From the NCBI GenBank assembly GCA_023389745.1, contig JAEWED010000209.1, positions 1 through 47,600 of the forward strand: a stretch of 47,600 nucleotides of DNA, written 5' to 3'. Below, in pieces: positions 41,201 through 47,600 of the stretch. A model generated the notes under the pieces. It was not told the DNA's origin, ran no database searches, and saw only the letters and a program-made list of their open reading frames with translations. The translations under genes were made by a program, and so were the position numbers. The number at the start of each line of letters is the position of its first letter. The first letter of the stretch is position 1. The DNA comes from Actinomycetes bacterium (GTDB taxonomy: Bacteria > Actinomycetota > Acidimicrobiia > Acidimicrobiales > Microtrichaceae).

Positions 41201-41595
41201 GTGCCGGCGAACACCCACCAGCCGTTCATGGACCACCAGTCGCTCCACTCGGTGCCAGGGACCCGCATGATCAGGGCGATGCCGCTGGCGGTCGGCATCG
41301 CGCTGGCGGGCCACTGGAAGATCTTGCTGCGGCGGAACGTCGTGCCGATGTCGATCGACATGCAGATGCCGAAGGTGAGCAGGATCTGCGCGATCGAGAT
41401 GTCGAACTTGAAGACGGTCTGACCCAGGATCTGCAGGGTCGTGGTGACGAAGCTGACGTGCAGCCGTGGGTCGGTCAGCTTGGGCAGCACGACGGGGTAC
41501 GGCCCGATGTGCAGTCCCTTCGGCCGCTCCGATGCGGCGCCTTCCGGTGCGACCGCCTCGGGTGCCGGATCGACGTGTGGGATCGTCTCGCTCAT
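38281..41595 (-). CDS. RnfD/NqrB-like (UnbU-like) membrane domain fused to a CRTAC1/UnbV domain
   Basis: A 1104-aa fusion. Residues about 40-345 form a polytopic region like RnfD/NqrB subunits of electron-transport complexes: HIFNPSNFALVV, and FFMITDPKTTPRGRVGRMLFG (by parts FFMITDPKTTP, RVGRMLFG) are family motifs. I do not see the SGAT-type flavin-attachment motif. A linker helix (about 350-375) and an extracytoplasmic segment follow. From about 530 comes an FG-GAP/VCBS propeller ending in an ASPIC/UnbV domain (VRVTWPDGHVRELRDVPAG). In enediyne clusters UnbU (membrane) and UnbV (secreted) are separate genes; that comparison is from general knowledge. ATG 41595 is preferred over GTG 41613. 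It precedes the CRTAC1 lipoprotein in the same transcript. Confidence 0.85.
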   Translation of the reverse strand: MSETIPHVDPAPEAVAPEGAASERPKGLHIGPYPVVLPKLTDPRLHVSFVTTTLQILGQTVFKFDISIAQILLTFGICMSIDIGTTFRRSKIFQWPASAMPTASGIALIMRVPGTEWSDWWSMNGWWVFAGTAVFAMASKHLIRVNGRHIFNPSNFALVVAFLVLGEFWADPQVLWWGPVTPGLVIAFVVILGGSVFITTRVGQGPMAVGFWVPFAVLMGVIALSGHSITANWHVGPISGWDYFWLLVISPEVLVFTFFMITDPKTTPRGRVGRMLFGISVATTAGIIIATQPREHGTKVGLLAALVVMCIFTQLIERWCPAPGSEQDRIRPWLRSVLVPQRRPDRAAVRFLSVAAVVLAILGTTFVLGGRDAADAQGAQLERRDEVPVPPTVPPVQVDAGSAGSATDITEAQAEQMATDLVHDLEIERVAYRDADAELAQAGLAGVRLEQARAGIAAGDIAPAEYSIDALVATFVRLEPGPQSPPELALRATGQVVRDGASGPLESTFVLRGSGDSFLLVTELDAEGEPIGEQLDLSGARPIEAPVDITTTGSSAADTAVAFREVTAQVGLDTYAGDPAELGAPPEGAAALQGGAAVADVDGDGDGDVFVTRDGAANVLLRNDDGRFVDVTEQYGLPTDTPQSSSAALWADVDGDLATDLVVAGLGRTSLQLYLRRGPVFVESAAQWGLVTASSNDPDTAVLGLAAADYDGDGRLDLMVTEDGPNTALDALAAAEATGGPCDPAVVEALGAGRGTAASRTQLLRNTGAGFEDRTAALGVDVSTLLPLAPRFVDLDVDGHPDLVLGGATCTTTVLMNDGNGGFAPSQAFDELDVEHAGAVELLDVDGDGRLDLFTSGVAYPTESGECPLSTPIVGCSGNRVLQLSDDGTFEDRTGTLGVGDGAWAWGAAAIDVDADGAQDLAQVGGLRSARARLAPPEERPFWSRTDPHRPRLWRNAGADTAWPDVAESAGLPDDVDGRALVPFDYDGDGRVDLLVVGQGGRPRLFRNETATSNTSLAVRVTAEASAPLVVGTRIEVHVDADDAPQTRVVTAEGSFQGGGSTPASFGLGEATTAELVRVTWPDGHVRELRDVPAGEVLVERRGA

Positions 41596-41747
41596 CGCCT
41601 GCGCGCCGCCCACTTCCCCGGACTGGCGCCCCTCCCCTCCAGGAACCGTCGCCGTGAGCGTAGGTGACGCCTCACCGAAGGAAAATAGGCACGCGGTGGG
41701 TAGATCTCCACGGCCGTGCGGCGATCAGGTACCAGGCGTTGCGGGGC

Positions 41748-43385
41748 TCAGCCCCGGGCGGGCACCGAGGAGCCGTACCCGGTGGCGTCGTGGCCCATGT
41801 AGCCACCCCACTGCACCGCGTCGAAGGGTCCGGCCGGAGTGAGTGGCGCGACCAGCGACACGATGGAGTGCTCGGCCCCGTCGACCATGTGCAGCGCGCC
41901 CCACAGCAGCTGCACGCTGCCATCCGCGGATTCGTGCAGCAGGGGGGTCATCGACTCGCTCGAGAGCACGCCGAGCGACACCGGCGGGGTGCCGGGCCGC
42001 CACCAGGCCAGGTCGAGCGATCGCTCGAGCAGCGTGCCCCGCTCACCCGCGTCGATCGGGGCGGCACAGGCGCACACCACGCCCGGCGTGCCGCCCGAGG
42101 ACACCACGAGCGGGCTGACGACCGCCCCGACCGTGGGGCCGTCGAGTCGGTGCTCGATCCCCCCGTCGGCGCCGTCGTGCACGGTCAGCACCGAGTCGCC
42201 GCCGTAGACGTCACCGGAGCGGAGCTGCTCGTCGGTCACGTAGGTGCGCAGCGCCACCACCTCGAGCGAGGCGTCGTCGTCGAGTTGGCCCAGCGCCGGG
42301 ACCGCCAGGCTCGAGAGCGCCGAGCCGGGCGGGAGCGTGCCGACGACGTCCTGCACGGTCGAGGTCCAGCGGATCTCGCCGCTCAGCGGATCCAGCACGG
42401 TCAGCTGACCGTCCATCCGCAGCACCGCGGCGTCGGTGCGGCCGTCGCCGTCGACGTCCCCCAGGCTGACCGGCGCGATGAACGACGACACCCCGTCGCC
42501 GTCGACCAGGCGGACGAACGCGTCGCCGTCGCCGTCGGCCACCGAGTCGAGCGGCACCCGCCACAGCGCACCCGGGAGCAGCTCGCCACCGGAGCCGATC
42601 AGCACGTGGACCTGGCCGCCGTCGTGCAGCAGCACCGGCGAGTTGTAGGTCTCCTGGGCGTCGGGCAGGTCGAGCTCGGCGAGCACCGAGCCGTCCGCTC
42701 CCCCGACCAGCACCAGACGTCCGGGCACCGTCACCGGCTCGCCCGGCGCGCGCAGCCAGTCGCCGCCGGTGGCGACCAGCCAGTCGTCGACGCCGTCGCC
42801 GTCACGATCGTCGACGCGCTGCGGGGTGTAGACGTTGCGCCAGTCCCGCTCGAGCGCCTCGACCCGCCACAACGTCGAGCCGTCGCGACCGTCGAACGCG
42901 TAGAGCGGACGGTCGTCGACGGGCACGCCACGGCCGCCGATCACGACGTCGGTCGTGCCGTCGCCGTTCACGTCGGCGAAGGTCGCGACGGTGATCATCG
43001 TGACGCCGTCACGACTCACCCAGAGCTGCTCCCCCGTCGCGCCGTCGAGCGCGACCACCCGGAACTCGACGTCGCCGTCGACCAGGTTGACGATCGGGTC
43101 GGGCACGTCGTCGCCGGTCAGGTCGTGCGCCGAGAACGACGCGGTGACGTTCATCTTCTCGCACTCGCTGACCCACGCCGGTTCTGCGGCACCGAACCCG
43201 GCGATCACCTCGGTCGGACCGCACACCGACTCGACGGGTTCGGTGGTGCTCCCGGGGCGGGTCGTCGTCGAGCGGTCGGCCGCGTCGTCGGCGCCGCTGC
43301 ACGACGCGAGCAGCGCTGCCGTTCCCATGAGGAGCGCGGCCGGGCCCATGACGAGCGCGGTCGCGACCCTGGAGCGTCGTCGCAT
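41748..43385 (-). CDS. Beta-propeller lipoprotein (VCBS/PQQ-like repeats)
   Basis: A 545-aa exported protein with a lipobox (LLASC29). Repeats of two types are interleaved: Ca2+-loop FG-GAP units (FADVNGDGTTDVVIGG, LGDVDGDGRTDAAVL) and quinoprotein-like units (ALDGATGEQLWVS, AFDGRDGSTLWRV, VLDPLSGEIRWTS). This suggests one large beta-propeller displayed outside the membrane. No catalytic residues of quinoprotein dehydrogenases are visible. It ends about 150 bases before the membrane-fusion gene and lies close to the DUF2510 gene. ATG 43385 chosen as it gives the signal sequence directly. Confidence 0.8.
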   Translation of the reverse strand: MRRRSRVATALVMGPAALLMGTAALLASCSGADDAADRSTTTRPGSTTEPVESVCGPTEVIAGFGAAEPAWVSECEKMNVTASFSAHDLTGDDVPDPIVNLVDGDVEFRVVALDGATGEQLWVSRDGVTMITVATFADVNGDGTTDVVIGGRGVPVDDRPLYAFDGRDGSTLWRVEALERDWRNVYTPQRVDDRDGDGVDDWLVATGGDWLRAPGEPVTVPGRLVLVGGADGSVLAELDLPDAQETYNSPVLLHDGGQVHVLIGSGGELLPGALWRVPLDSVADGDGDAFVRLVDGDGVSSFIAPVSLGDVDGDGRTDAAVLRMDGQLTVLDPLSGEIRWTSTVQDVVGTLPPGSALSSLAVPALGQLDDDASLEVVALRTYVTDEQLRSGDVYGGDSVLTVHDGADGGIEHRLDGPTVGAVVSPLVVSSGGTPGVVCACAAPIDAGERGTLLERSLDLAWWRPGTPPVSLGVLSSESMTPLLHESADGSVQLLWGALHMVDGAEHSIVSLVAPLTPAGPFDAVQWGGYMGHDATGYGSSVPARG

Positions 43386-43396
43386 GTCGGGACTGC

Positions 43397-43750
43397 TCAG
43401 CTGAGGTGGTCGGTCCACTTCCCGCCGTCCCACCAGCGGTGGTCGGCCTCGCCGGCAGGGTCCGGGTACCAGCCCGGTCGGGCCTGGGTGCCGTCGCCGG
43501 CGCCCACGGCCTCGAGCTGCGCCACGTCGCTCGCAGCAGCGGCATCCGCGGCGTCGCGCTGCGCGGACGCGTCGAGGGCAGAGGTGCCGCCGGCGGACGA
43601 CAACGGCGGGATCGGCGCCGCACGTTGCACCGGCACCGGCGGCGGCAGGTGGGCCAGGCGCGACGTGGTGTCGTCGACTACCGGCGCCGCGGCCGTCGAG
43701 ACGTCCTGGTCCTCGGCTGGTCCGGCCTTCTTCCTACGCCGTCCGATCAC
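43397..43750 (-). CDS. Small DUF2510 domain protein
   Basis: A 117-aa protein with a basic start (IGRRRKK), an Ala/Pro-rich middle and a C-terminal DUF2510 motif (GWYPDPAGEADHRWWDGGKWTDHLS, by parts GWYPDPAG, RWWDGGKWTDH). No signal or membrane helix. The GTG at 43750 has GGGAGGA six bases upstream and is preferred over the ATG at 43780. The beta-propeller lipoprotein begins 11 bases after its stop, so the two are probably co-transcribed. Function unknown. Confidence 0.7.
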   Translation of the reverse strand: MIGRRRKKAGPAEDQDVSTAAAPVVDDTTSRLAHLPPPVPVQRAAPIPPLSSAGGTSALDASAQRDAADAAAASDVAQLEAVGAGDGTQARPGWYPDPAGEADHRWWDGGKWTDHLS

Positions 43751-43858
43751 GCTGGTCCTCCCGTGCGGTGTCCCCGACATGGTGCCGCAGCCACCCGCCA
43801 GAGGCGAGGACTTCTTGTGGCCCGGAGGAAGGATTGCCCATGCCAGGGGCCGTGCGGA

Positions 43859-44713
43859 TCACGTCAGGGCGTACGTGCCGAACGGTTCGATGATCTCGGC
43901 CGCCAGCGCGATGCAGATGAACGTGCCGATGACGAGCGACGGCCCGAAGGGCACCTGCGCCTTGCGGCCGCGGGCACCCAGGGCGACGACGCCGATGATC
44001 ACGCCGAGCAGCGACGCGAGCACCAGGCACAGCAAGGACAGCGTCACCGCGGCCATCGGGCGAGAGCCGGCGTAGAAGCCGAGGTTCAGTCCGAGCAGCA
44101 CCGCCAGGCGCACGTCGCCGAAGCCCATGCCCTTGGGCACGACGAACCAGATCAGGAACAGCGGCCCGGCGAAGCACGCCAGACCGATGAGGGCGTTGAG
44201 CATCCACGACGGCTCGCCCTCGATGAGGGACACCGCGACGATCGCGACGACCGACACGGCGGTCGCCGGCCACACGATGCGGGTCGGCACGATCAGGGTG
44301 CGCAGGTCGATCACCGACACCGCGACGCCGACGGGGATCAGCCACAGCGCGGGGATGACCCGCAGGTCGAAGCCGATGGCCCACATGGCGCCCAGGAAGA
44401 GCAGCGGGCAGAGCAGCTCGACGATGGGGTGGAACGCGGGGATGCGTTCGCCGCAGCCGCGGCACTTCCCGCGCAGGATCAGCCACGACACGATCGGGAT
44501 GTTGTCGTACGGGCGCACGGGGGTTCCGCAGCTCGAGCAGCGGCTGTTGCCGCCGAGCACCTCGCCCCAGGGTCGGGTGTCCCAGTGCTCGCCGTAGCTG
44601 TTGGGCTCCTCGGAGTACACCGGGAGCCGGTCGATGATGACGCAGATGAACGATCCGATGGCCAGGAAACCCAGGGCGCCGACGACCAGGATCAGGATCT
44701 CAGTGGTGCTCAC
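43859..44713 (-). CDS. pilD: Prepilin peptidase (type IV leader peptidase)
   Basis: A 284-aa membrane aspartic protease that cleaves prepilin leaders and N-methylates the new end. The N-terminal cytoplasmic zinc-binding loop has C59xxC62 and C84xxC87, the bifunctional-type feature. The catalytic aspartates are in VIDLRTLIVP (about 135) and the GMGFGD motif (about 200). About eight hydrophobic helices are visible. GTG 44713 overlaps the pilT stop (GTGA), so it is translated with PilT. Substrates in this window are PilA and the four minor pilins with GxxxxE sites. Confidence 0.95.
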   Translation of the reverse strand: MSTTEILILVVGALGFLAIGSFICVIIDRLPVYSEEPNSYGEHWDTRPWGEVLGGNSRCSSCGTPVRPYDNIPIVSWLILRGKCRGCGERIPAFHPIVELLCPLLFLGAMWAIGFDLRVIPALWLIPVGVAVSVIDLRTLIVPTRIVWPATAVSVVAIVAVSLIEGEPSWMLNALIGLACFAGPLFLIWFVVPKGMGFGDVRLAVLLGLNLGFYAGSRPMAAVTLSLLCLVLASLLGVIIGVVALGARGRKAQVPFGPSLVIGTFICIALAAEIIEPFGTYALT

Positions 44714-45885
44714 CCGGGCTGACCGGCCTCGACGGGGGCACCGGGTGCGCTGGCTCCGACGACGAAGTGCGCGGGCGGGGGCACCTCGGGGTTGCCGCCG
44801 CCGTGGGCGGCGAGCCCGGAGATCTCCTCCGGGTAGACCGAGGCCGCCATGGCGTCCTCGTAGGTGATGATGCCGCCGGCGACGAGCGCCGCGAGCGACT
44901 GCTCCATGACCATCATGCCGTCCTTCTGACCGGTGGCGATCAGGTTGCGTAGCTGGCGGACCTTGCCCTCACGGATGATGTTCGAGATGGCCGAGGTGCC
45001 CAGCAGGATCTCGTACGCAGCGACCCGGCCGCCGCCGATGCGGGGCACCAGGCGCTGCGCGATGACCGCGGCGAGCGCCATCGAGAACTGCGTGCGGATC
45101 TGGTCCTGCTGGTCCGCGGGGAACACGTCGATGATGCGGTCGACGGTCTGCGCGGCGTCGTTGGTGTGCAGCGTGGCGAACACCAGGTGGCCGGTCTCGG
45201 CGAGCGTGAGCGTCAACTTGATGGTCTCGAGGTCGCGCATCTCACCCACGAGCACGACGTCGGGGTCCTCGCGCAGGGCGGCCTTGAGGGCCTCTTCGAA
45301 GCTGGTGGCGTCCTGGCCGACCTCACGCTGGTTGACCAGGGCGTGCATCGGCGGGTGGATGTACTCGATGGGGTCCTCGATGGTGAGGATGTGCAGGGGC
45401 CGGTTGCGGTTGATCCAGCCGATCATCGAGGCGAGGGTCGTCGACTTGCCCGAGCCGGTCGGACCGGTCACCAGCACCAGGCCGTGGGGGCGGGTCAGCA
45501 GGCCGGCCGTCGCACCCGGCAGGCCGATCTGCTCGGGGGTGGGGATCTCGGTCGGGATGAGACGCAGCGCGATGGCGGGACGGTCGAGCTGGAAGAACGC
45601 GTTGGCGCGGAAGCGGGCGATGTCGCCCCAGCTGAACGCGAAGTCGAGCTGGCGCTCGGCGTGGTAGGTGTCGAGCTCGTCGGGCGACATGAGCCCGTCG
45701 AACGCGTAGTTCATGAACTCGGTCGAGACGACCTCTGACCCCGGGATGGCGAAGAGCTTGCCGTCGATGCGGATGCGGGGCTGCGTGCCGGCGCACAGGT
45801 GCAGGTCGGTCGCGTTGTTGTCCCAGAGGTACCGCAGCAGCTGTTCGATCGGCGTGGTGTCCTGTTGGTACACGGGTGGTGTCAC
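44710..45885 (-). CDS. pilT: Type IV pilus retraction ATPase PilT
   Basis: A 391-aa hexameric ATPase that drives pilus retraction. Walker A is GPTGSGKS (residues 141-148), the Asp box EDPIEYIH, the Walker B region VLVGEMRDLETI, and the His box ATLHTNDAAQTVDRI. The C-terminal PilT signature NIIREGKVRQLRNLI and GMMVMEQSL separates it from the extension ATPase PilB. Start at GTG 45885, overlapped by AGGAG, is preferred; an ORF to 45954 runs into the terminator of pilA. PilB, PilC and the alignment proteins are not in the window. Confidence 0.95.
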   Translation of the reverse strand: MTPPVYQQDTTPIEQLLRYLWDNNATDLHLCAGTQPRIRIDGKLFAIPGSEVVSTEFMNYAFDGLMSPDELDTYHAERQLDFAFSWGDIARFRANAFFQLDRPAIALRLIPTEIPTPEQIGLPGATAGLLTRPHGLVLVTGPTGSGKSTTLASMIGWINRNRPLHILTIEDPIEYIHPPMHALVNQREVGQDATSFEEALKAALREDPDVVLVGEMRDLETIKLTLTLAETGHLVFATLHTNDAAQTVDRIIDVFPADQQDQIRTQFSMALAAVIAQRLVPRIGGGRVAAYEILLGTSAISNIIREGKVRQLRNLIATGQKDGMMVMEQSLAALVAGGIITYEDAMAASVYPEEISGLAAHGGGNPEVPPPAHFVVGASAPGAPVEAGQPG

Positions 45886-45927
45886 CTCTCCTCGGCAGGG
45901 CTCGAACTGTAGGGCCCCGGTCCCCTC

Positions 45928-45970
45928 ACAAAACGGTATCGGGCGGGACCGCAATGCGGCCCCGCCCGAT
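45928..45970 (-). terminator. Intrinsic terminator downstream of pilA
   Basis: On the minus strand, a strong hairpin ATCGGGCGGGGCCGC / GCGGTCCCGCCCGAT (one mismatch) with a short AAT-like loop is followed by ACCGTTTTGTG, a T-rich tail. It lies 28 bases after the pilA stop and about 43 before the pilT start. This is the clearest terminator in the window. Confidence 0.85.
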
Positions 45971-45998
45971 GAAGTGCACGTGCGTGCGGATCAGATGA

Positions 45999-46352
45999 TC
46001 AGACGCACGCGGTTGCCGCGTTGGTGGTCACGACGCCAGCGGTGGTCACCGACACACGAGCGGCGGAGCCAGCGGGCTCCTCGACGAAGCCGTCGAAGAA
46101 GGTGTCGCTGCCGTCGTTGTCGGTGATCGCGGCGGCCGGGTTGCCGTTCTCGATGACCGCGGCGTGGGCGGCGGTCTTCAGCGTCTTCGCGTCGACCTCG
46201 CACACACGGTTCTCCGCGTTCTCACGCATCGCACCGATGCCGATGATCGCGGCGCCGCCGAGGACGGCGAGGATCGCGATGACGACCAGGAGCTCGATGA
46301 GGGTGAAGCCACCCTGCCCTGCCATTGCCTTGCGCTTCTCGATCATGTTCAT
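45999..46352 (-). CDS. pilA: Major type IVa pilin
   Basis: A 117-aa prepilin. The leader ends GQGG/FTLIELLVVIAILAVLGG, with Gly15 as the cleavage site and Glu5 of the mature protein; this highly conserved helix marks a main structural pilin. The head is short, with Cys near residue 48 of the precursor and the C-terminal AATACV, able to form the usual disulfide loop. ATG 46352 has a GGGAG site seven bases upstream; an open frame to 46472 is not needed. It is followed by a strong terminator, allowing far more pilA than pilT transcript. Confidence 0.93.
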   Translation of the reverse strand: MNMIEKRKAMAGQGGFTLIELLVVIAILAVLGGAAIIGIGAMRENAENRVCEVDAKTLKTAAHAAVIENGNPAAAITDNDGSDTFFDGFVEEPAGSAARVSVTTAGVVTTNAATACV

Positions 46353-46458
46353 GGATTGCTCCCTCTCGGATTCGGTGGGCAAGTCCGCCCCCCAACTTGT
46401 TGGATTTGCCCGCTGCGGTTGCGCTGGCCGAAGCCGACGGAGCCGCTGTGACTCGGTC

Positions 46459-46486
46459 AACGTACTGAGCACTGACTCTGATTCAA
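46459..46486 (-). promoter_or_regulatory. Probable housekeeping promoter of pilA
   Basis: The minus strand has TTGAAT, 16 bases, TACGTT, about 107 bases upstream of the pilA ATG, in an AT-richer patch. Similar to -35/-10 elements of the main sigma factor. Confidence 0.45.
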
Positions 46487-46515
46487 ATGGGTGATTCGAC
46501 CCAACAGAACGAAGT

Positions 46516-46532
46516 TCGAACGGGCCGTTCGA
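46516..46532. terminator. Short palindrome after the lipoprotein gene, possible terminator
   Basis: TCGAACGG-G-CCGTTCGA lies 22 bases downstream of the lipoprotein stop on the minus strand and is followed by ACTTCGTTCTGTT. It may end that transcript just before the pilA promoter; alternatively it could be an operator for pilA. Confidence 0.4.
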
Positions 46533-46554
46533 CCCCTTGCTCAGCGAACGTCAC

Positions 46555-47394
46555 TCAGAGGCCAGCAGCGCGCAGTTCGCTGCCGGTCGCGGCGCACACG
46601 ACCTCTTCGCCCGGGGTGGTCGTGTGCTCGACCACGACCGTGTCGCCGACCATGATCGAGCACTCGGCGGTGCCGTCGGGGATGCGTGCCGACAGGCGGT
46701 AGTCGCTCGGTGCCGGCAGCGTCACCTCGTGGTCGAAGGGCAGCGACACCTCGTCGTGCACGGTCGTGCCGTCGGGTGCCAGGTAGCTCACCTGTGCGGT
46801 GCCCGTGCCGGTCACCTGGAGCCGCAGCGTCAGCTCGCTGGCGCCCGTCTGCAGGTCGGTCAGCGGGGCGAGTTGGCCGGGGCACAGGGTGGCAGCCAGC
46901 TCGACGATCTCCTCGACGACCTCGGGGCTCGCTTCCCAGGACTCGGCGGTCGTCGCGACGAACTCCTTGTAGGTCGGCGGCTCGGTGCCGTCGATGGTCA
47001 GCGCCGAGGCGTACGCACACACACCGTGTGCGAAGCCCAGGCGGCGCTCCGGGTCGAGCTCCTTGACCGCGTCGCTGGCGGACTGCTCGACCGCGACCGA
47101 GAACAGCGCGTCGGCACACCGGGGCGGCAGGGTCGTCTGCGTGGTGCGCTCACCCTCTGCTGCCTCGGCAGGTTCCTCCGAGGGTGCCTCGTCGGCCTCG
47201 GTGGGCGTGTCCGGAGCCTCGGCCCCGGGGCGCAGCACCTCGTCCGCGAACTCCTCGCACTCGGCGGGCAGCTCCGTCGTGGTGGTCGTCGTCGCCTCGG
47301 CGTCGTCGTCCTTCTTCGAGGTGCACCCGGTGAGCGCCAGCAGCGCGATCAGGGCGACGGCGGTCGCCAGTCGGGGCACGGTCGGTCGACGCAT
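46555..47394 (-). CDS. Lipoprotein of unknown function
   Basis: A 279-aa protein with a canonical lipobox (LTGC24), a Thr-rich and acidic low-complexity stretch (about residues 30-85), then a domain of unknown fold with four or more Cys (CADALFSV, GVCAYAS, LCPGQ, ECSIMVG, VVCAATGS). I do not recognise the family. ATG 47394 has GAGGAG six bases upstream and overlaps the stop of the preceding gene (ATGA), so it is the second gene of a transcript that continues beyond the window. It lies upstream of pilA on the same strand. Confidence 0.75.
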   Translation of the reverse strand: MRRPTVPRLATAVALIALLALTGCTSKKDDDAEATTTTTTELPAECEEFADEVLRPGAEAPDTPTEADEAPSEEPAEAAEGERTTQTTLPPRCADALFSVAVEQSASDAVKELDPERRLGFAHGVCAYASALTIDGTEPPTYKEFVATTAESWEASPEVVEEIVELAATLCPGQLAPLTDLQTGASELTLRLQVTGTGTAQVSYLAPDGTTVHDEVSLPFDHEVTLPAPSDYRLSARIPDGTAECSIMVGDTVVVEHTTTPGEEVVCAATGSELRAAGL

Positions 47395-47600
47395 CAGGGC
47401 TCCTCGTTCTCGGACGGCGCAGGGTTCTCGGACGGCGCAGGGGCGGCGGGGCTGTCGGTGGAGGGACTGTCGGCGGGTGCGGCCGCGTTGGTGGCCTCGA
47501 CGACCGCTGCACGGGTCAGGTCGCACGAGAACGGCGCGTCGTCGGCGCCCCCCACCGCCGCGGCCGCCCCCCCCGGGCGGTCCCCCGCCGCGCTTCTGCA
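47394..47600 (-). CDS. 3' end of a gene truncated by the window edge
   Basis: An open frame without start runs in from the edge and ends with TGA at 47394-47396. It encodes SCDLTRAAVVEATNAAAP followed by a Pro/Ser/Glu-rich tail with a duplicated PAPSEN unit. The stop overlaps the lipoprotein start by four bases, supporting it as a real coupled gene. The function cannot be told from the fragment. The last 40 bases contain a run of eight C, so the frame there may be unreliable. Confidence 0.6.
   Translation of the reverse strand, partial: CRSAAGDRPGGAAAAVGGADDAPFSCDLTRAAVVEATNAAAPADSPSTDSPAAPAPSENPAPSENEEP

Noticed and set aside
36417..41595. An enediyne biosynthesis cluster
   Set aside because: UnbU-like and UnbV-like sequences are present, but no polyketide synthase, thioesterase or other cluster gene is in the window, and CRTAC1 proteins are widespread without such clusters.
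38749..41667. A 972-aa open frame on the plus strand
   Set aside because: It is exactly antisense to the RnfD/CRTAC1 fusion gene, is Arg/His/Asp-rich without any domain, and arises from codon bias in GC-rich DNA.
41664..44075. An 803-aa open frame on the plus strand
   Set aside because: It runs antisense across three genes and their gaps, with low-complexity composition and no motif.
46353..46554. A cyclic di-GMP riboswitch in the pilA leader
   Set aside because: I looked because pili are often controlled this way, but saw no matching conserved core; only a promoter-like pair and a short palindrome.

Overview
The window is a high-GC stretch whose gene content points to a motile, piliated actinobacterium, most likely of the class Acidimicrobiia. 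The supporting markers are a flagellin/FlgKL locus with a FliA/WhiG-type sigma factor, type IVa pilus genes, DUF2510 and LppM-type proteins, an F420-type luciferase-like oxidoreductase, a MoxR/DUF58/transglutaminase operon and several ASPIC/UnbV (CRTAC1) proteins. The class assignment is an inference from gene content, not from a marker gene. The first and last bases are G/C homopolymer-rich, so the window may run to contig ends. No rRNA, tRNA, CRISPR array or transposase was recognised.

Layout. 49-5606: late flagellar genes, with fliC on the minus strand, flgN-flgK-flgL on the plus strand, and a fliA/whiG sigma gene. Sigma-28-like promoters with exact 8-11-8 spacing lie in front of fliC and of the sigma gene. 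5697-7560: a Cys-Pro-repeat secreted protein and a luciferase-like oxidoreductase. 7613-18532: two consecutive copies of the same three-gene minor-pilin cassette (PilV-like, PKD-bearing PilW-like, very large PilX-like), every junction a 4-bp overlap. 19021-23191: moxR-DUF58-transglutaminase operon. 23358-26621: an AbiEi/DUF559-like protein and a PAS-PAS-GGDEF-EAL protein. 26878-29988: a CRTAC1 lipoprotein and an LppM/DUF2510 lipoprotein. 30105-36313: an exopolysaccharide/glycan cluster (sugar-phosphate transferase, methyltransferase, flippase, two glycosyltransferases, coiled-coil protein). 36417-43750: a CRTAC1 lipoprotein, an RnfD/NqrB-like (UnbU-like) membrane domain fused to a CRTAC1 domain, a beta-propeller lipoprotein and a DUF2510 protein. 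43859-46352: prepilin peptidase, PilT and the major pilin, with a clear terminator after the pilin. 46555-47600: a lipoprotein and the 3' end of another gene.

How they fit together. PilA, PilD and PilT supply pilin, pilin processing and retraction. The two cassettes supply minor pilins that probably form alternative pilus tips. The flagellar genes form a sigma-28 regulon whose sigma factor seems to drive itself. The GGDEF-EAL protein and the glycan cluster would fit a switch between motility and surface attachment.

The most unusual observation is a family of roughly 52-58 bp palindromic elements between 17.8 and 26.8 kb. Copies sit between genes and also inside genes, in-frame and in one constant reading phase: three in the DUF58 gene and one in a prepilin leader. 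The palindrome is kept by matching changes in both arms. This resembles the in-frame palindromic elements known from Rickettsia.
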